DNA of 64,000 nt from NCBI GenBank assembly GCA_024734495.1, contig JALMQS010000265.1, positions 144,266 through 208,265 on the forward strand, given 5' to 3'. This document shows positions 34,688 to 46,600 of the stretch, piece by piece. This stretch comes from Forficula auricularia. Taxonomy: Eukaryota; Arthropoda; Insecta; Dermaptera; Forficulidae. Under the pieces are notes generated by a model. It saw nothing but the letters and a program-made list of their open reading frames with translations. It did no database searches and was not told the DNA's origin. How positions within the stretch are numbered: position 1 is the stretch's first letter; the number at the start of each line of letters is the position of its first letter. Made by a program: the position numbers and the translations under genes.

Positions 34688-37523
34688 TTTTATGACACCG
34701 CTTCCTTCAAAAAAAAATTTTTAAACTAAAAAATTTTTTTTTTTTTAAATTATTAATAAACTGAAAAAGTTTCTTTTCAAATTATTAGCCCAGGCTATTT
34801 ACCCCGTGAGACCACAACTAATCCATCGAAACGCAGGGGTCACAAGCAATTTGTTATTATATCTCGCTTTTAAGTTCAATTATCCAATACTGATACATCG
34901 ATTCCTGATTTCACATTTCCTTTTTCATGTCTATCCGCATATTGGGATCGTGTTCATCTCTTCTATATGGATGCACGAGTTCCCATCTCTGTGACGGACC
35001 ATTCGACATACTATAAAAATTTTCAAGAATTTATGTTAATCGTAACAATAATTAATTCGCTCATGTGAGATACTGTTTGCAAATGCGCTTGTTGGTTACC
35101 GCTTTTAAATGTTTTAATTTTTAATTACAAGGGGCTTATTCAGGGGCTAAAGGGAGAAAATTGTATTTTTAGTTTTGCATGTTCCAACATTGTTATGATA
35201 TTGAGAAGGAAAGCTGAATCTAATAGAATGTTTATTATAAAATTAACAAGTGAAGCAATTGAAAAATTTACATTAATACTAGAAAATTTTATTTAAATGA
35301 ACAGAAACATAGTGAGGGTGGAAAGAAATTAATATTGATTGACTCTATTGATACAAACACAGGTTAGAATTTAATTTAAATTTAAATTTTAAAATCACAG
35401 AGATAGTCGACTAGAGAGGATTGAATCGGGTTTATTTAGAATGAAAAATTATTTAAAAATGAATTTTGTCTATTGTGACAAATGAGGATAGAATTTTATA
35501 TGAGTCTCATCGTGATAAATGAGTTGTGTTGACACCAAATGATAAAATTACAAAAAAAAATAAAAAAATAAAAATGAATACTGTTAATGATTTTCCAAAA
35601 ATCATTGAATCGATAAATCTACTGAGTTTACTGAAGTTAAATTACAAATGGGCCTGCTGGATTTATTATAAAAAAATGGAAATACAAAATTATGATAGAA
35701 ATGTGGATTAAAAATTTTAAATGGGGACCTATGTGAAATTGTTCTGCTAATATAAATAGTTATATTAGAATATTTATTTTAAATTAGACGAAAGAAATAA
35801 TAGTGTGGTGATTCATGATTACAAGAAATTGAATTAAATAATTATCAAAAATTATTTAAATATAGATTTTAAAAGATAATGAAATGTACTATTTTTACTA
35901 AATTATTATTTAAATTTTGCAACAACAAACAACAAATGAGCAATATGAATTGACTGGGCTATATGGGAATTTAACTAAATAAAAAATAATGGTTTGCTTA
36001 TAAGCATTTTCGTTTTTCGAAGAGTTTCAATGTAAAGGCAATTTTCGAAGGTTTCTTATGGGTCAATGAAAATGTTTTTCTTATCATTTTTATCGATTGA
36101 TCCCCCGCGAGGCGTATAAAGTTCTTTCCAGTGCTCGCTGGCAATGATGCAGTTCATTTTGAACTACGTCAAGGATATTATGCTTGACAATGAAATTTAT
36201 GTTTAATAATTTGAAAATCGAAAATGTAAAATACTTTATACTTTGAGTATGCAAACCACCTAAAGAAATTTTTACTCAGTGGAATGGAATTTGCTCGGGG
36301 GACTTGTGTCACATCTTTAGTTAAAGGTGGTGGGGGCGGAGTTTCAATTATTTGTTGGCAGTACTATGGGTGTGTGAATTTCTATGGCGGGTATACAAGT
36401 TATTGTTTTGTAATTCTATGGAGGGTTCTATAATCGGGGTCTATATTAATTTGATGTTACAAGGGGCTGAAGTAAATTCCGGGGCGGTTTCTAAAGAAAG
36501 AGGTTCAACAATGAGTTCCTATTGTTGCGTGAATTCCATTTTTATGGGTGGGAGTGTTTGATATGTCTGCTTCTATTTTATATTATATTTGACTGGGACC
36601 CGCTTTGATGTTAAAATCGTTCAAATTGTCGTTCACTTTATTACAATCTCTTCGTCAATTTCACTAAACCAATATTTTGGTTCGCTCTATTAAAAAGCCT
36701 TGTCTATTCTATTCATGCTTTCATTCATCCTACTATGAAATTGTTCCCACGTTGTTCTAGAATCCTCTCTTATTTCCTTCGACTGTCAACATTATTTCTG
36801 TTGGGAACATGCGATGAACATCGAGGGGTGGGGGTGGAGGGGGGTATGTGTACTTGCGACGTGATGTTCAGCGTCAAGTGCGTTTGCAAAACTCCTCGGC
36901 ATCTCGTAGCATGGCTGGAAGTAGTCGATTCTTCCATTTCCGCGGGTGTAGGGGTGGACATACGTAACCTAGAATCTAGTGCCATATCATCAGGATCGAT
37001 CGGCGTGTTGGATGACTCAACAGTGTGCTTTGTTGGTTGCTTGCAAAAATTGCCCTGCGTTCGTCAAGACTCTGCTGTGTGCCGTCCATTCTCGGGTGTG
37101 TTTGTAGAAGGTGTGAATCAAATATTAGAAGTTGTCATTGTTTGATGTATAAAATGTATTAATTTTATAGAAAAGAAAAAGTAAACAGTTTCTGCCAAAA
37201 TAAATTCTGAGAAAATCACAAAAATAGAAGTGTTGAAGCCGGGAGTAGTCTAATTAACCTTTGATATTTTACTGTTAAGAGAATTTTAAATAAATAAAAA
37301 ATAGGAGGAAAAAAATAAATTAACGGTACGGGGGCAATATACTATAATTTTTTTTGTTCAATTTAGTACAACGAGATACAGGTAATCGCGTTCGGTTGTC
37401 AGCCTTACTAAGCCTGGTATTCTCACCCCCCAGAATATTTTTAGTGTGGGATTTTGAATCTAGGGACATCTGTGGGATAGGATGGCCTAGGATTTTCAAG
37501 TCCCAGCAGCACCTCTCACCACA
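34688..37523 (-). other. Internal region of the LTR element, no gag-pol
   Basis: Only short ORFs. 36770-37060 minus is Ser/Thr/Pro-rich (STPTPAEMEESTTSSHATRC) and could be a gag relic. It is preceded by an out-of-frame QQSLDERRAILQATN stretch, consistent with a frameshifted leader ORF. 37362-37377 (AGTACAACGAGATACA) is inverted at 37660-37675 across the LTR boundary. Confidence 0.45.
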
Positions 37524-38847
37524 TGCAATGGGGTTATGGAGGGTTGGTGGTTGGAGGGGTATGGAAATTAGTTCTGAAAGGGGACTTTTAAGGGGAATAT
37601 TCCTGAGTGTGAGAATACTAACCTTTATTGACGTGGTGGTGGTGGTGTAACTCAGTGTATCTCGTTGTACTAGTTTGATAAACTACTGAATTTACTCTTA
37701 TGTTTCAAATTCTACGTTACTGAAGTTAATCTGATGCAATGAATTTACAAAAAAAAATAATAAAAAAAAAACAATTTTAAATAGGCAAACAAATAAAAAT
37801 AATTGACTGAATTCTAGCTGCAAAGGAGAATGGGGAAATTTTCTTAACAGCAAAAGATAATCAAGAATTTGATTTATAATATATGATTTATTAAGGTCCT
37901 TGGTGAATTGAACAGTCAGAAAGAATTAAATAATTTGATGGCTTTAAGGGGTGAACGGAGATCGTTCAAAGAAATTGTGCTTAATTACGTTTGCTCTTGA
38001 AGTGCGCTGACTGGTTCAAATAATTCAAACAGCGCTAGCTGTACTGCGTCCACTTCTCGCTCCGGTTCCGTAGACTGCCACGTCGAAGAGTACGTAATGT
38101 CCCAGGAGTCTCGCCTTTTTGATAAGCCTCTGTGATGCCTTCACGAGTGCTGGACAGATATTCTTGTCCGTGCTATTCAATTAGCTATCGTGCTAATGAT
38201 ATAAGTGCCAATGGAGGGGCTAGCAAGTGGATGAATGTAAATGTCCGCTAAAACGGCTCCAGGACGAAGAGATATACTCGTGATATCGAGTTGATGTAGG
38301 CGCCGTGAATATTGGAAGAATAGCGATGTAGTGTAAGAGAGAATATAGATAGAGAATAATATAGAGTGTAAGATGGATCGAGTAATAGAGAGCAATATTT
38401 CTTCGTGTCAGCCTTTTTATGCATTTCCGATCGTGTCTCCTTGGTGTGTGGAGGCTATGTTTTATACGATTCTTAGTTTTCTACCCCTTCTAAGGGACAT
38501 CGCCAATCATAATGTTCTATTTTGTTAAATGAGGGTGTTTGAACCCTGTCCAATCTCACTCCCCTGACTGTATTCAGAACTGGGCCTTAAAGCTCATATA
38601 CCACGAATGACTTTAGATAATCCCGGCTTAAGCCAGCTTCTCTTTAAATATGAAAAATAAACTAATTTTTACGAAATTTATTCTATATTTGGCTTGTCTG
38701 GTTAATCTCTTTCCTATTTTTAAGGTATTAAATTAATAAATTATGAAAAAGTTCAGATTTAAGATTTATTAACTCTACTATGCATAAAAAAACATACCTC
38801 TAAATTTGATTCTTTGTTCAACAATGTGCGAAAATGGGTTGTTACCA
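37524..38847 (-). repeat. LTR copy (5' in minus orientation)
   Basis: Partner of 33364-34687. The shared TTTTA after CA in both copies may be LTR-adjacent sequence or chance. Confidence 0.7.

Positions 38848-38851
<4 letters not shown>

Positions 38852-38912
<61 letters not shown>
38852..38912. repeat. (TA)n microsatellite
   Basis: About 30 TA units at the right edge of the LTR element. A YIYIYI-type ORF across it is an artefact. Confidence 0.95.
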
Positions 38913-38918
<6 letters not shown>

Positions 38919-39057
38919 TTGTTAATGTAATTTCTTTTCTATGTACTGTATTATGTATTGTATTATGTATTTATTGTTATATGTATTTTCTATGTTTGTA
39001 TTATTCAATGTATTGGTATGACCTAGTAGTCAAACCCAAATAAAAAAAAAAAAAAAA

Positions 39058-39320
39058 AACTACAACAATTTAACAAATAATAAACAAGAACAAAAAAAAG
39101 AAATGTATGCTCATTAACAATTAACACGACCATAGATTTCCATCAAAAGACAAAAAGTAATTTAAACCCCGATACCAGGTGCAAGCGAGGCATTAGCCAT
39201 CCCGGTATTTGCCATAAGTTGTAAAGGGAACCTGGTCAAAACCTTAACAAGGATGGTATGACCTCTCTCTATCTCAGCTAATCTCTGCTTGTGAGAACTA
39301 AGATAAAATTTTGTACAACT
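39058..39320 (-). mobile_element. Old LINE tail, right part
   Basis: Continues the host LINE after the nested insertion: AGATTTCCATCAAAAGACAA also occurs inverted at 22507-22530. It runs on through CCCGATACCAGGTGCAAGCG. Joining 33064 to 39072 restores the order seen at 22500-22715. Confidence 0.6.
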
Positions 39321-40331
39321 CTAGGACTTTAGGACTTGACAAAATTTATAATTGATTTAATCATAGGAGACAGAGGACTATAATCCCAAGTAGTAATAGA
39401 CTGTACCACAAATCAATGCCATATCCTACAAACGAATGCAAGCTTACATATTAATATCTATATATTAACTAACTTATAGGAACCAAACCTATTTAAATTA
39501 ATACCATTCTTCCCTAAATCCTTATAATCTAAATAACCATCTGAATCATCCTCATAACAAAAACCACCACTGGTTTCAACACCTATATTTAACTCTTTCT
39601 ATTTTTGATGATCTATCGGGTTTCGAATCAAATCCTTTTGGAGATAGATACCTAACTATATCAAAATATGTTTGTTTTTTATAAATATAAAATATGTTTT
39701 TTTATAAATACAAAATAAGTTCTTTTTATATCCCTAAAATATATAATGAATATATCCGAGAATATATTCGAAACGGCCAATTTTTATATATTCTTGTTAT
39801 ATATTTCGGATATGTTCCCAGAATATAAACAAAACATATTTCGAAAATCTATTTAATTCCATGCGGGTGAACTATCACCAAAAAGTGAATCTTAAAAATG
39901 TTTGATTTAGCGGATTTGATTCTAGACGCATCATTTTTTTTTATTATTAATTTAGTAAAGGTTTAAATAAGAGACGTGCAGCTTTCAATTATTTCTTTTG
40001 ATTTATGAACTCCGGCTAACGTTTCGCCTACTATTTTTTTTTATTATTCCTTGTTTTTTGCTATCCAGCTTTTAAAGCTTCTATTTTTATTAAGGGTTGA
40101 AATTTTGCTTAAATCAAACATAATTAATTATAATTATTTATTGAACACTAATAAATATTACAATATAACTAAGAGTAGTAGTAGTATTTGTTTATTTATA
40201 TAATATTTTGTAAACAAAAACTATTTTTAATATATGACAAATATCTATATTTTCTTTCATGTTTTCGAAATAAATATACCATATATATATAGGAATATAT
40301 AAGTGTTTTTTTAATAAATTTTCTAAAGGCA
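39321..40331. other. Upstream region of the LRRC9-like gene
   Basis: 39960-40045 holds an inverted P end (minus GGCGAAACGTTAGCCGGAGTTC) matching 11345-11410. The rest is AT-rich. No clear TATA box or initiator was identified before the ATG at 40332. Confidence 0.5.
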
Positions 40332-40634
40332 ATGAGTTCAGAATGGATCTGTGACTCGGACCCAAGTCCCATCTCCGACAACTCATTCGATAGGAGAGAA
40401 ATAGTCGAAAACAAAATAACTCATCACGATTTGAACTCATTACTCGACGATGGAGCATCTGATAAATACGAATTACACTTATTTGATAGTAATTTGAATA
40501 ATTTGGATTATCTGGCGGCTGAGTATCCTGAATTGCGAATTCTCGTGGCAATTCGTCAACCAATTACCAATTTAATCGGCATTGAAAAATTAAAACATTT
40601 GAGAGAGTTATGGATTGTTGAATCGGAATTACGA
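40332..40634 (+). CDS. LRRC9: LRRC9-like exon 1
   Basis: 101 codons from ATG (MSSEWICDSD) to ESELR; donor CGA/GTGAGT, phase 0. Acidic N-terminus, then first LRR segments. Confidence 0.8.
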
Positions 40635-43600
40635 GTGAGTGATATTATTTGGCATTTGACTATATATTTATCTTGTAAATATATACATGGGTTTATTTGG
40701 ATCGGTTTCATTCTAAAAAAAAAACACATAAATTATTAATTTTATGAAATCTGTATAAAATCTTGGTTATTTTGAAAACAGTGTTGTCGCTATGAGAATG
40801 CATGTTTAATTTATAGAACTATAAAAATATTCAATAATAAAAAATTTAATTGATCATTACAGAATACAGTAGAGCGTCGATAATCCGGAAGTCAAATATC
40901 TGAACCATCGATAATCAGGATTCAAGTCCGGTGAAAAAAAACTGCAACGGATCGTTGCTAAACTTTATCCAAATTCATTTGAAATATTAATATGTTTATT
41001 CTTTTATTATTAATCAGATATCACTTGCAATTTGCAGTTCATGTTGACTTTAATTCAAAAATAGCGATCGATTCCGATCTAATACTTGAGGAATAACAAT
41101 TCTACATTAGGTTTTTGACGCTTCGATTATTATTGATAACCATTGCTGAAGACATGGAGGCTTAAAAATCAAAAATAACGATTGATTCTTATCTACTAGT
41201 AGAGGAATAATCTTATTGCATTCCATTTTCGATGTTTTGACTATTAATGGCAACCTCTACTGAAAACGTGGAAGAATCGACTTAAAATCAAAAAGGCTAA
41301 ATTCTTTTTTGGTAAACAACTCAAGCCTAATGTAGAATTGTTATTCCTCAAGTATTAGATAAGAATCAATCGCTATTTTTGAGTCGATTCCTCTATGTCT
41401 TTAGCAATGGTAACCAATAAAAACCGAAACGTCAAAAATCCAATGTAGAATTATTATTCCTCAAGTATTAGATCAGAATTAATCACTATTTTTGATTTTA
41501 AGTCGATTTCTCTATGTCTTCAGCAAAGGTAACGGATAAGAAAACAACGCAGTTGCTAGGGCTACTTATAAACTTTCCTCCCAAATTTTTAGCATTTCAC
41601 AGAGAGAAGCCTATCCATTCTTACTTAAGTTAGGTTAGATGAGCTATATTAAAAAGATCAAATGAATAAATTTTAAAGAATTTAAAAAAGTACTATCTTA
41701 CTCTAGAGTAAAGTACTTTAAAATATAATTTTACTAAAAACTTTATTTAACCTTTTTGTGGTCCCCGAGATACTTAATTAGGATATTAAATTTCATCAAA
41801 ATTGGTTAAGTCATTTTCAAGATATTTAGAAAAAACTAAAAAAGTACTGAAATAAAGTACTAATCTTTGTGGGCCGATATGTACCATAAACTAATCAGCG
41901 CTTCATTTTGTTAAAAGAATTCTAGGTTTTCAATTTCATTTCAATCGGTGCAACGGCGTGGAAAAAATCGTGGAATAAAAAAACGATAACATCTATCCAT
42001 CCATACATCCGCACGCACTAAATGAAAAAATCGCACTTTTTGGCCTCTCGACGAGACCCCATGTAATTTTTGACAAAACCGTCACTTGCTAAAATTCAAC
42101 CTAATTGAATACTACAATTTGTGACTTTAATTGAGTCCATGGGTTCCGTAGTTTTTACCTGAGGGCCCTTTGAAGTCGCGCTTGCCGCGAGACCGATTAC
42201 AATACTTTCCCCATTCTTCGCATTGGATAAAGTAAAAAGTTGAAGTGAATACATACATATTTGAGTTGTGACAATGTATATAAACTGTACAGTATTCTGT
42301 AAATACATATGTATGTACAATGTACATATTGTACATTACATATGTATTTTCTTACATTAAAATAAATTATAAGTTCATATTAATTAATGGTTTTATTTAT
42401 CTGCTCCAATTATTTAACCACTAAAGTGAATTATTAACGTTTTTAGCAAGTTTTCTTTTTGCTATGAACTCAAACGACCTTTTTTTTGTTCTTTTCGTAA
42501 ATCCGAACAGGGTCCGGGTCACATTTAATCCGGATTATCGACGCTCTACTTTAATGGACAAGATCACTTGCTACACACAATGATTTATATTTTACATAAA
42601 GAGAAATCATTGAGGTTGTCCTTTGATTGATATAAATAAACATAAATATACTTATATAACAATGGCGTGCAGTCCTAGGGTGCTGTAGACGCAGCGCATC
42701 CCTAAAATTTAAGCAAGCAAATTCAAAAAAGATAAAGAATTTTCAAGGTTTCTCTTTGCCTGATTTCAGCACTCTTATGGAAAATATTTTGATTTTATGA
42801 AGTTAAAAAGTGAATTTGCTTACAGGTACCTAGGATATTTGACGGCTGACTATCATTTATAAAATCTACAAATTTCTTAAAAAATAAATCGTGAAATATG
42901 AACTAAAATATATTTTGGCAGAAGTATTTGATTTAATAGAATTAATTTGCACCTATATCTAAGCACGTTCAATTAAATCAATCACGAGAAGTAGCCAAAG
43001 AGAAAATAGACCACATTATTATCCTCTGGTTTTTAAAAAAATAGATCTTGAATTTTGAAAAATAAGAAAAAATTCTATGATGCGGCTATGAATTTTGTAA
43101 AAAGGAGAGAAAAATAAGATAAAATTTAAAAAAATAAAGGCTTCTTTTTTGAATCCCTTGGTTGAAAAGTCCCCGACGTCAGTGTTATCTATATATATAA
43201 AATTAAGGTTTTGTCTGTACATTGGTTCAAATCACGCCAAATTTTGGTTGCACGTTTTAAGCAAAGTTATGAACGAAAACACCCTCAACAAAATTCCTAT
43301 CTGTATGTATGTCTGTTTCCGTCGTTTCCGAAAAGTTGCTCACGATTCACGTAAAAACAGGAATTATTATGAAATTTCATAATTACATCAGATGTCTTCT
43401 GACTTACGTTTTTAGCTATATAACGTTTTGATATTTTGACTCCAGAAGGGGGTTTGGGGGCGCACGAATGAAAATTATCAAATAACTCCTAAACTATTAG
43501 CACTACCGCAAATTTAATAATAAACAAAGTTGTAGTGGATGTGATTTCTGACAACTTTTGTCTAAAAAAATTTCCCCAAAAAACCACCCAAAATGGGGGG

Positions 43601-46600
43601 GAGGGGTGAAAAAATGTAAATTCTTGCCTTTGGAGCAAACTAAACCAAATTTTGTATACATAATCTCTGGGCCTCTAGAGAGCTAGAAATGCAAAAACTA
43701 ACCACCCAAAATGGGGGAGGGTTCTTTCTCTTGTGCCAAACTCAACTAAATTTTGTATACATAATCTGTGGGTCACTAGAAGGCTAGAAATGCAAAAACT
43801 GGGTGCGGAAGGTGGGTGCGGGGGGTGGAATGGGGGTGGGGTGAGGAGTGAGTCGGAGTAGGGTGGTGGTGCAGGGGGTGGTGCAGGGTGGTATCTAGGG
43901 CGTTAGGCGGGGGGGGTGGTGCGCAGGGTTGGCGGGCACGGGGTGGGATCTGGGGTGGATGGGTGCGGGGTCCGAAGGGGGTGGGGTGCGGGCGGGGGGT
44001 GGGAACGGGTGCATGGTGCGGGGGTGGGTTGCTGGAGGGGTTGGGGGGCATGGTGCGGGAGTGGGGGTGCTGGGTGGGAGTGGGGAGTGAGGGTGGGATT
44101 CGAGGGCTGGGGGTCCAGGGGGCGTGCCTCCCTGGCTAGCAAGAGGGCCGCCGAAGGCGGGCCTTGCAGCTAGTATAATATATATTTATAATTTATTTTG
44201 TTGAGACTATAGTTTCGAGGTTTAAACTTAATCATAAGTCTTTTTTAATTAGAAATATTTTATATATTATTATTTCTCATGGGTTCAAATACCTACCGAT
44301 TGGATATAGAAAAATTCGTTTTGTTGTTATAGCAAGTTAGTCTCATAAACATGTTAGTTCATATGGCTAGCTTGCTATAACACGAATTTTTCTATATCCT
44401 ATCGAGTACCTATTTGAACCCATGAGAAATAACAGGTAAAATATTTCTAATTAAAAAAGATTGATGATGAAGTTCAAACCTGGAAACTATAGTCTGAAAA
44501 AAAATTATATATCTTCTTCTTTAAGTGCCATACCAGGTCTCCCTGACGTTTCGGCTCCTCTCCATATATACCTGTGCTGAATGTGTTTAGCTGTTTTAAC
44601 ACAAATATACGGGACCTACTTTTTAACGCCGGTTCCGAACGGCTAGTTTGGAGAGGTTACTAGGCAATTATACTCTTGATAGGTTGCCATTGCTTTCCAA
44701 GAGGAGGCTACTGTAAATATCTGCCGAGACTCAGTCTCGAACCAGCGTACTTCAGGCCACTCTAACCACTGACCCACAGTCGCCTGTTATAAATTTAATA
44801 TATATATATAAGTATATGTTTATTTGCATCAAGTAGAGAACCACCTAATTACTTAATAAACCTCTTTATGAATCACACTTTTTTGGTACAATATGAAATT
44901 TCCATTTTTTTTTCTTACTTTTCAAACCCCGATAACTTACTCAAAAATTAAGAGGGTCTCGGGCCGTTTGTTCGTGTTGCTGAATTCAAATTTATTTTAA
45001 CATACTTCCCCATGTTTTACTCAAAAAATCTAAATCTGATTTGCATCAATGAATCATATTGGTGTATTCGGGAATGGGAAGAGATGGTGGGTTGTTTTCA
45101 AATTTAAAAATGAAAAAATAATAATAATTTCTTCTTATTTTTTCAGAATATCAATGACTTACCATGTGCTTCGAAAAACTTGAAAAAAATATTTTTTTAT
45201 TCGAATAAAATTGAAAAATTTCCTAATATTACTAATTTATATAATTTAACAAAACTTCTGGCTTGCTGATAATCATTTAACAAATATAGAGGTATTTATA
45301 TGTTATGTTAATCTATTGCAGTGGTTGTTAACCGGTGTCCCTCAGAACACTAATCGTCCGCAAACATGCTTAAAGTGTTCAGCGATTTAAGATTTATTGT
45401 TTTCGAAATCATTTTAACTATTTAATTTAAATTGAATAAGTGTTAATTATGTATTTGTGTTGACATTTTGTATGGTGATCATTCCAATAAGGGGTGACCC
45501 AGGGCGATTTCCGTCCCGGGCCTCGATATTAGGAACGCCACTGATTTTATGACCCTTGTGATTTTCTTGTTCTATAAAATTTTATACTAAATCAAACTGT
45601 TCCATGAATTTGAAAAGGTTAAGAACCAACTGATCTATTGAAAGAGAAGAATTACAATCTATAATAATTGTTTTTTTTTTCGTAGAATATAAATCAATTA
45701 ACCTCATTGGAGGATTTGAATTTAGCCAGCAATGGGATTACAAGAATTGGTTATAATTTCAAAAAACTAACCAAGTTAAAAAAATTAAATTTATCTGATA
45801 ACCCATTGTATCGTTTAGCGGTAAGTAAAAAATATTTATAAAAAGAAACAAAGAGGTTGTTCTCTGCTTGATGCAAATAAACATACACACATATATATCA
45901 AAATTAAATATTTGTATATATATTATTTAATTATTTGAGACTATAGTTTAGTAGTAGACTTGGCCTTCATCATCAGTCTTTTTTACTTTACCATACAGGG
46001 TATGGTCATGTATTGTAATCGTGCATGAAAAAAGTGGTTTTTTTTCATTCTTTTTTCAAAATATCTAAAAAACGGCTGAAACTATTTCGATTAAAAAAAT
46101 TGAGCGAAGCTATGGCATTTAGGTCTACAAAAAAGCTCTAATAAGCGAACATCGAAAAAATTATATTTTTCGAGATAATAATTGTTGTGTCAAAATATCT
46201 GTTAGTCTGTGCGTTACCAAATGTGTGTACGAGCTAGCTCAAAAACTAGTGTGAGTATTGAGACCAAATTTCACACGTAGTTTTGGTCCATTGAGATTAA
46301 GAGCTGATTAGATTTTGGTGCATATCGACCCAAAATTAAGGGGGGTCGAGGGGGGTTAAAAATTAAAAATCTAGGTCGTTTGAGCAAACTCAACCAAATT
46401 TTGTATACATAATCAGTGGACCCCCAGAAGTCTAAAAATGCAAAATCTAACCGCCCAAAATGGGGGGGGGGGGGCGGAGGGTCAAAAAATGCAAATCTTT
46501 GCCATTTACCAAACTCAACCAAATTTTGTATACATAATCAGTGGGTCCCAGGAGTCTAAAAATGCAAAAACTAACCCCCCCCTACATGATTATAAATAAT

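Larger units (their letters stand above)
33364..38847 (-). mobile_element. Non-autonomous LTR retrotransposon (5.48 kb)
   Basis: Two 1,324-bp direct repeats (33364-34687 and 37524-38847) differ at about a dozen positions, roughly 1%. Both begin TG and end CA. They enclose 2,836 bp without gag, protease, RT or integrase. Minus orientation is preferred because just after the minus-strand LTR end (CCATTGCA) comes TGTGGTGAGAGGTG, with TGG where a primer-binding site is expected. The flanks are AT repeats, so a target duplication cannot be judged. It sits inside the LINE 3' region. Tandem duplication is the alternative, but does not explain TG...CA. Confidence 0.65.
33065..39057 (+). mobile_element. 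5'-truncated LINE insertion (split by an LTR element)
   Basis: Bounded by a 14-bp duplication AACTACAACAATTT (33051-33064 and 39058-39071) and ending in an A18 tract (39042-39059) just before the second copy, the mark of target-primed reverse transcription. The start encodes the C-terminal end of a reverse-transcriptase protein. The 3' untranslated region (33259-33363 plus about 38913-39041) is interrupted by the LTR element. The body was therefore inserted severely 5'-truncated. Confidence 0.75.
40867..42551. mobile_element. pogo/Tigger-like element in intron 1
   Basis: Left end CAGTAGAGCGTCGATAATCC and right end (inverted) AAGTAGAGCGTCGATAATCC are 24-bp terminal repeats next to TA on both sides (40865-40866, 42552-42553). 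CAGTAGA..TCGATAATCCGG is typical of pogo/Tigger ends. No transposase frame is visible. The 1,685-bp interior carries a dispersed 150-bp repeat (40940-41095), P-type units and a coding-like minus-strand segment. Confidence 0.75.

Noticed and set aside
38834..39043. 69-aa ORF of alternating Tyr-Ile
   Set aside because: Translation of the (TA)n microsatellite.
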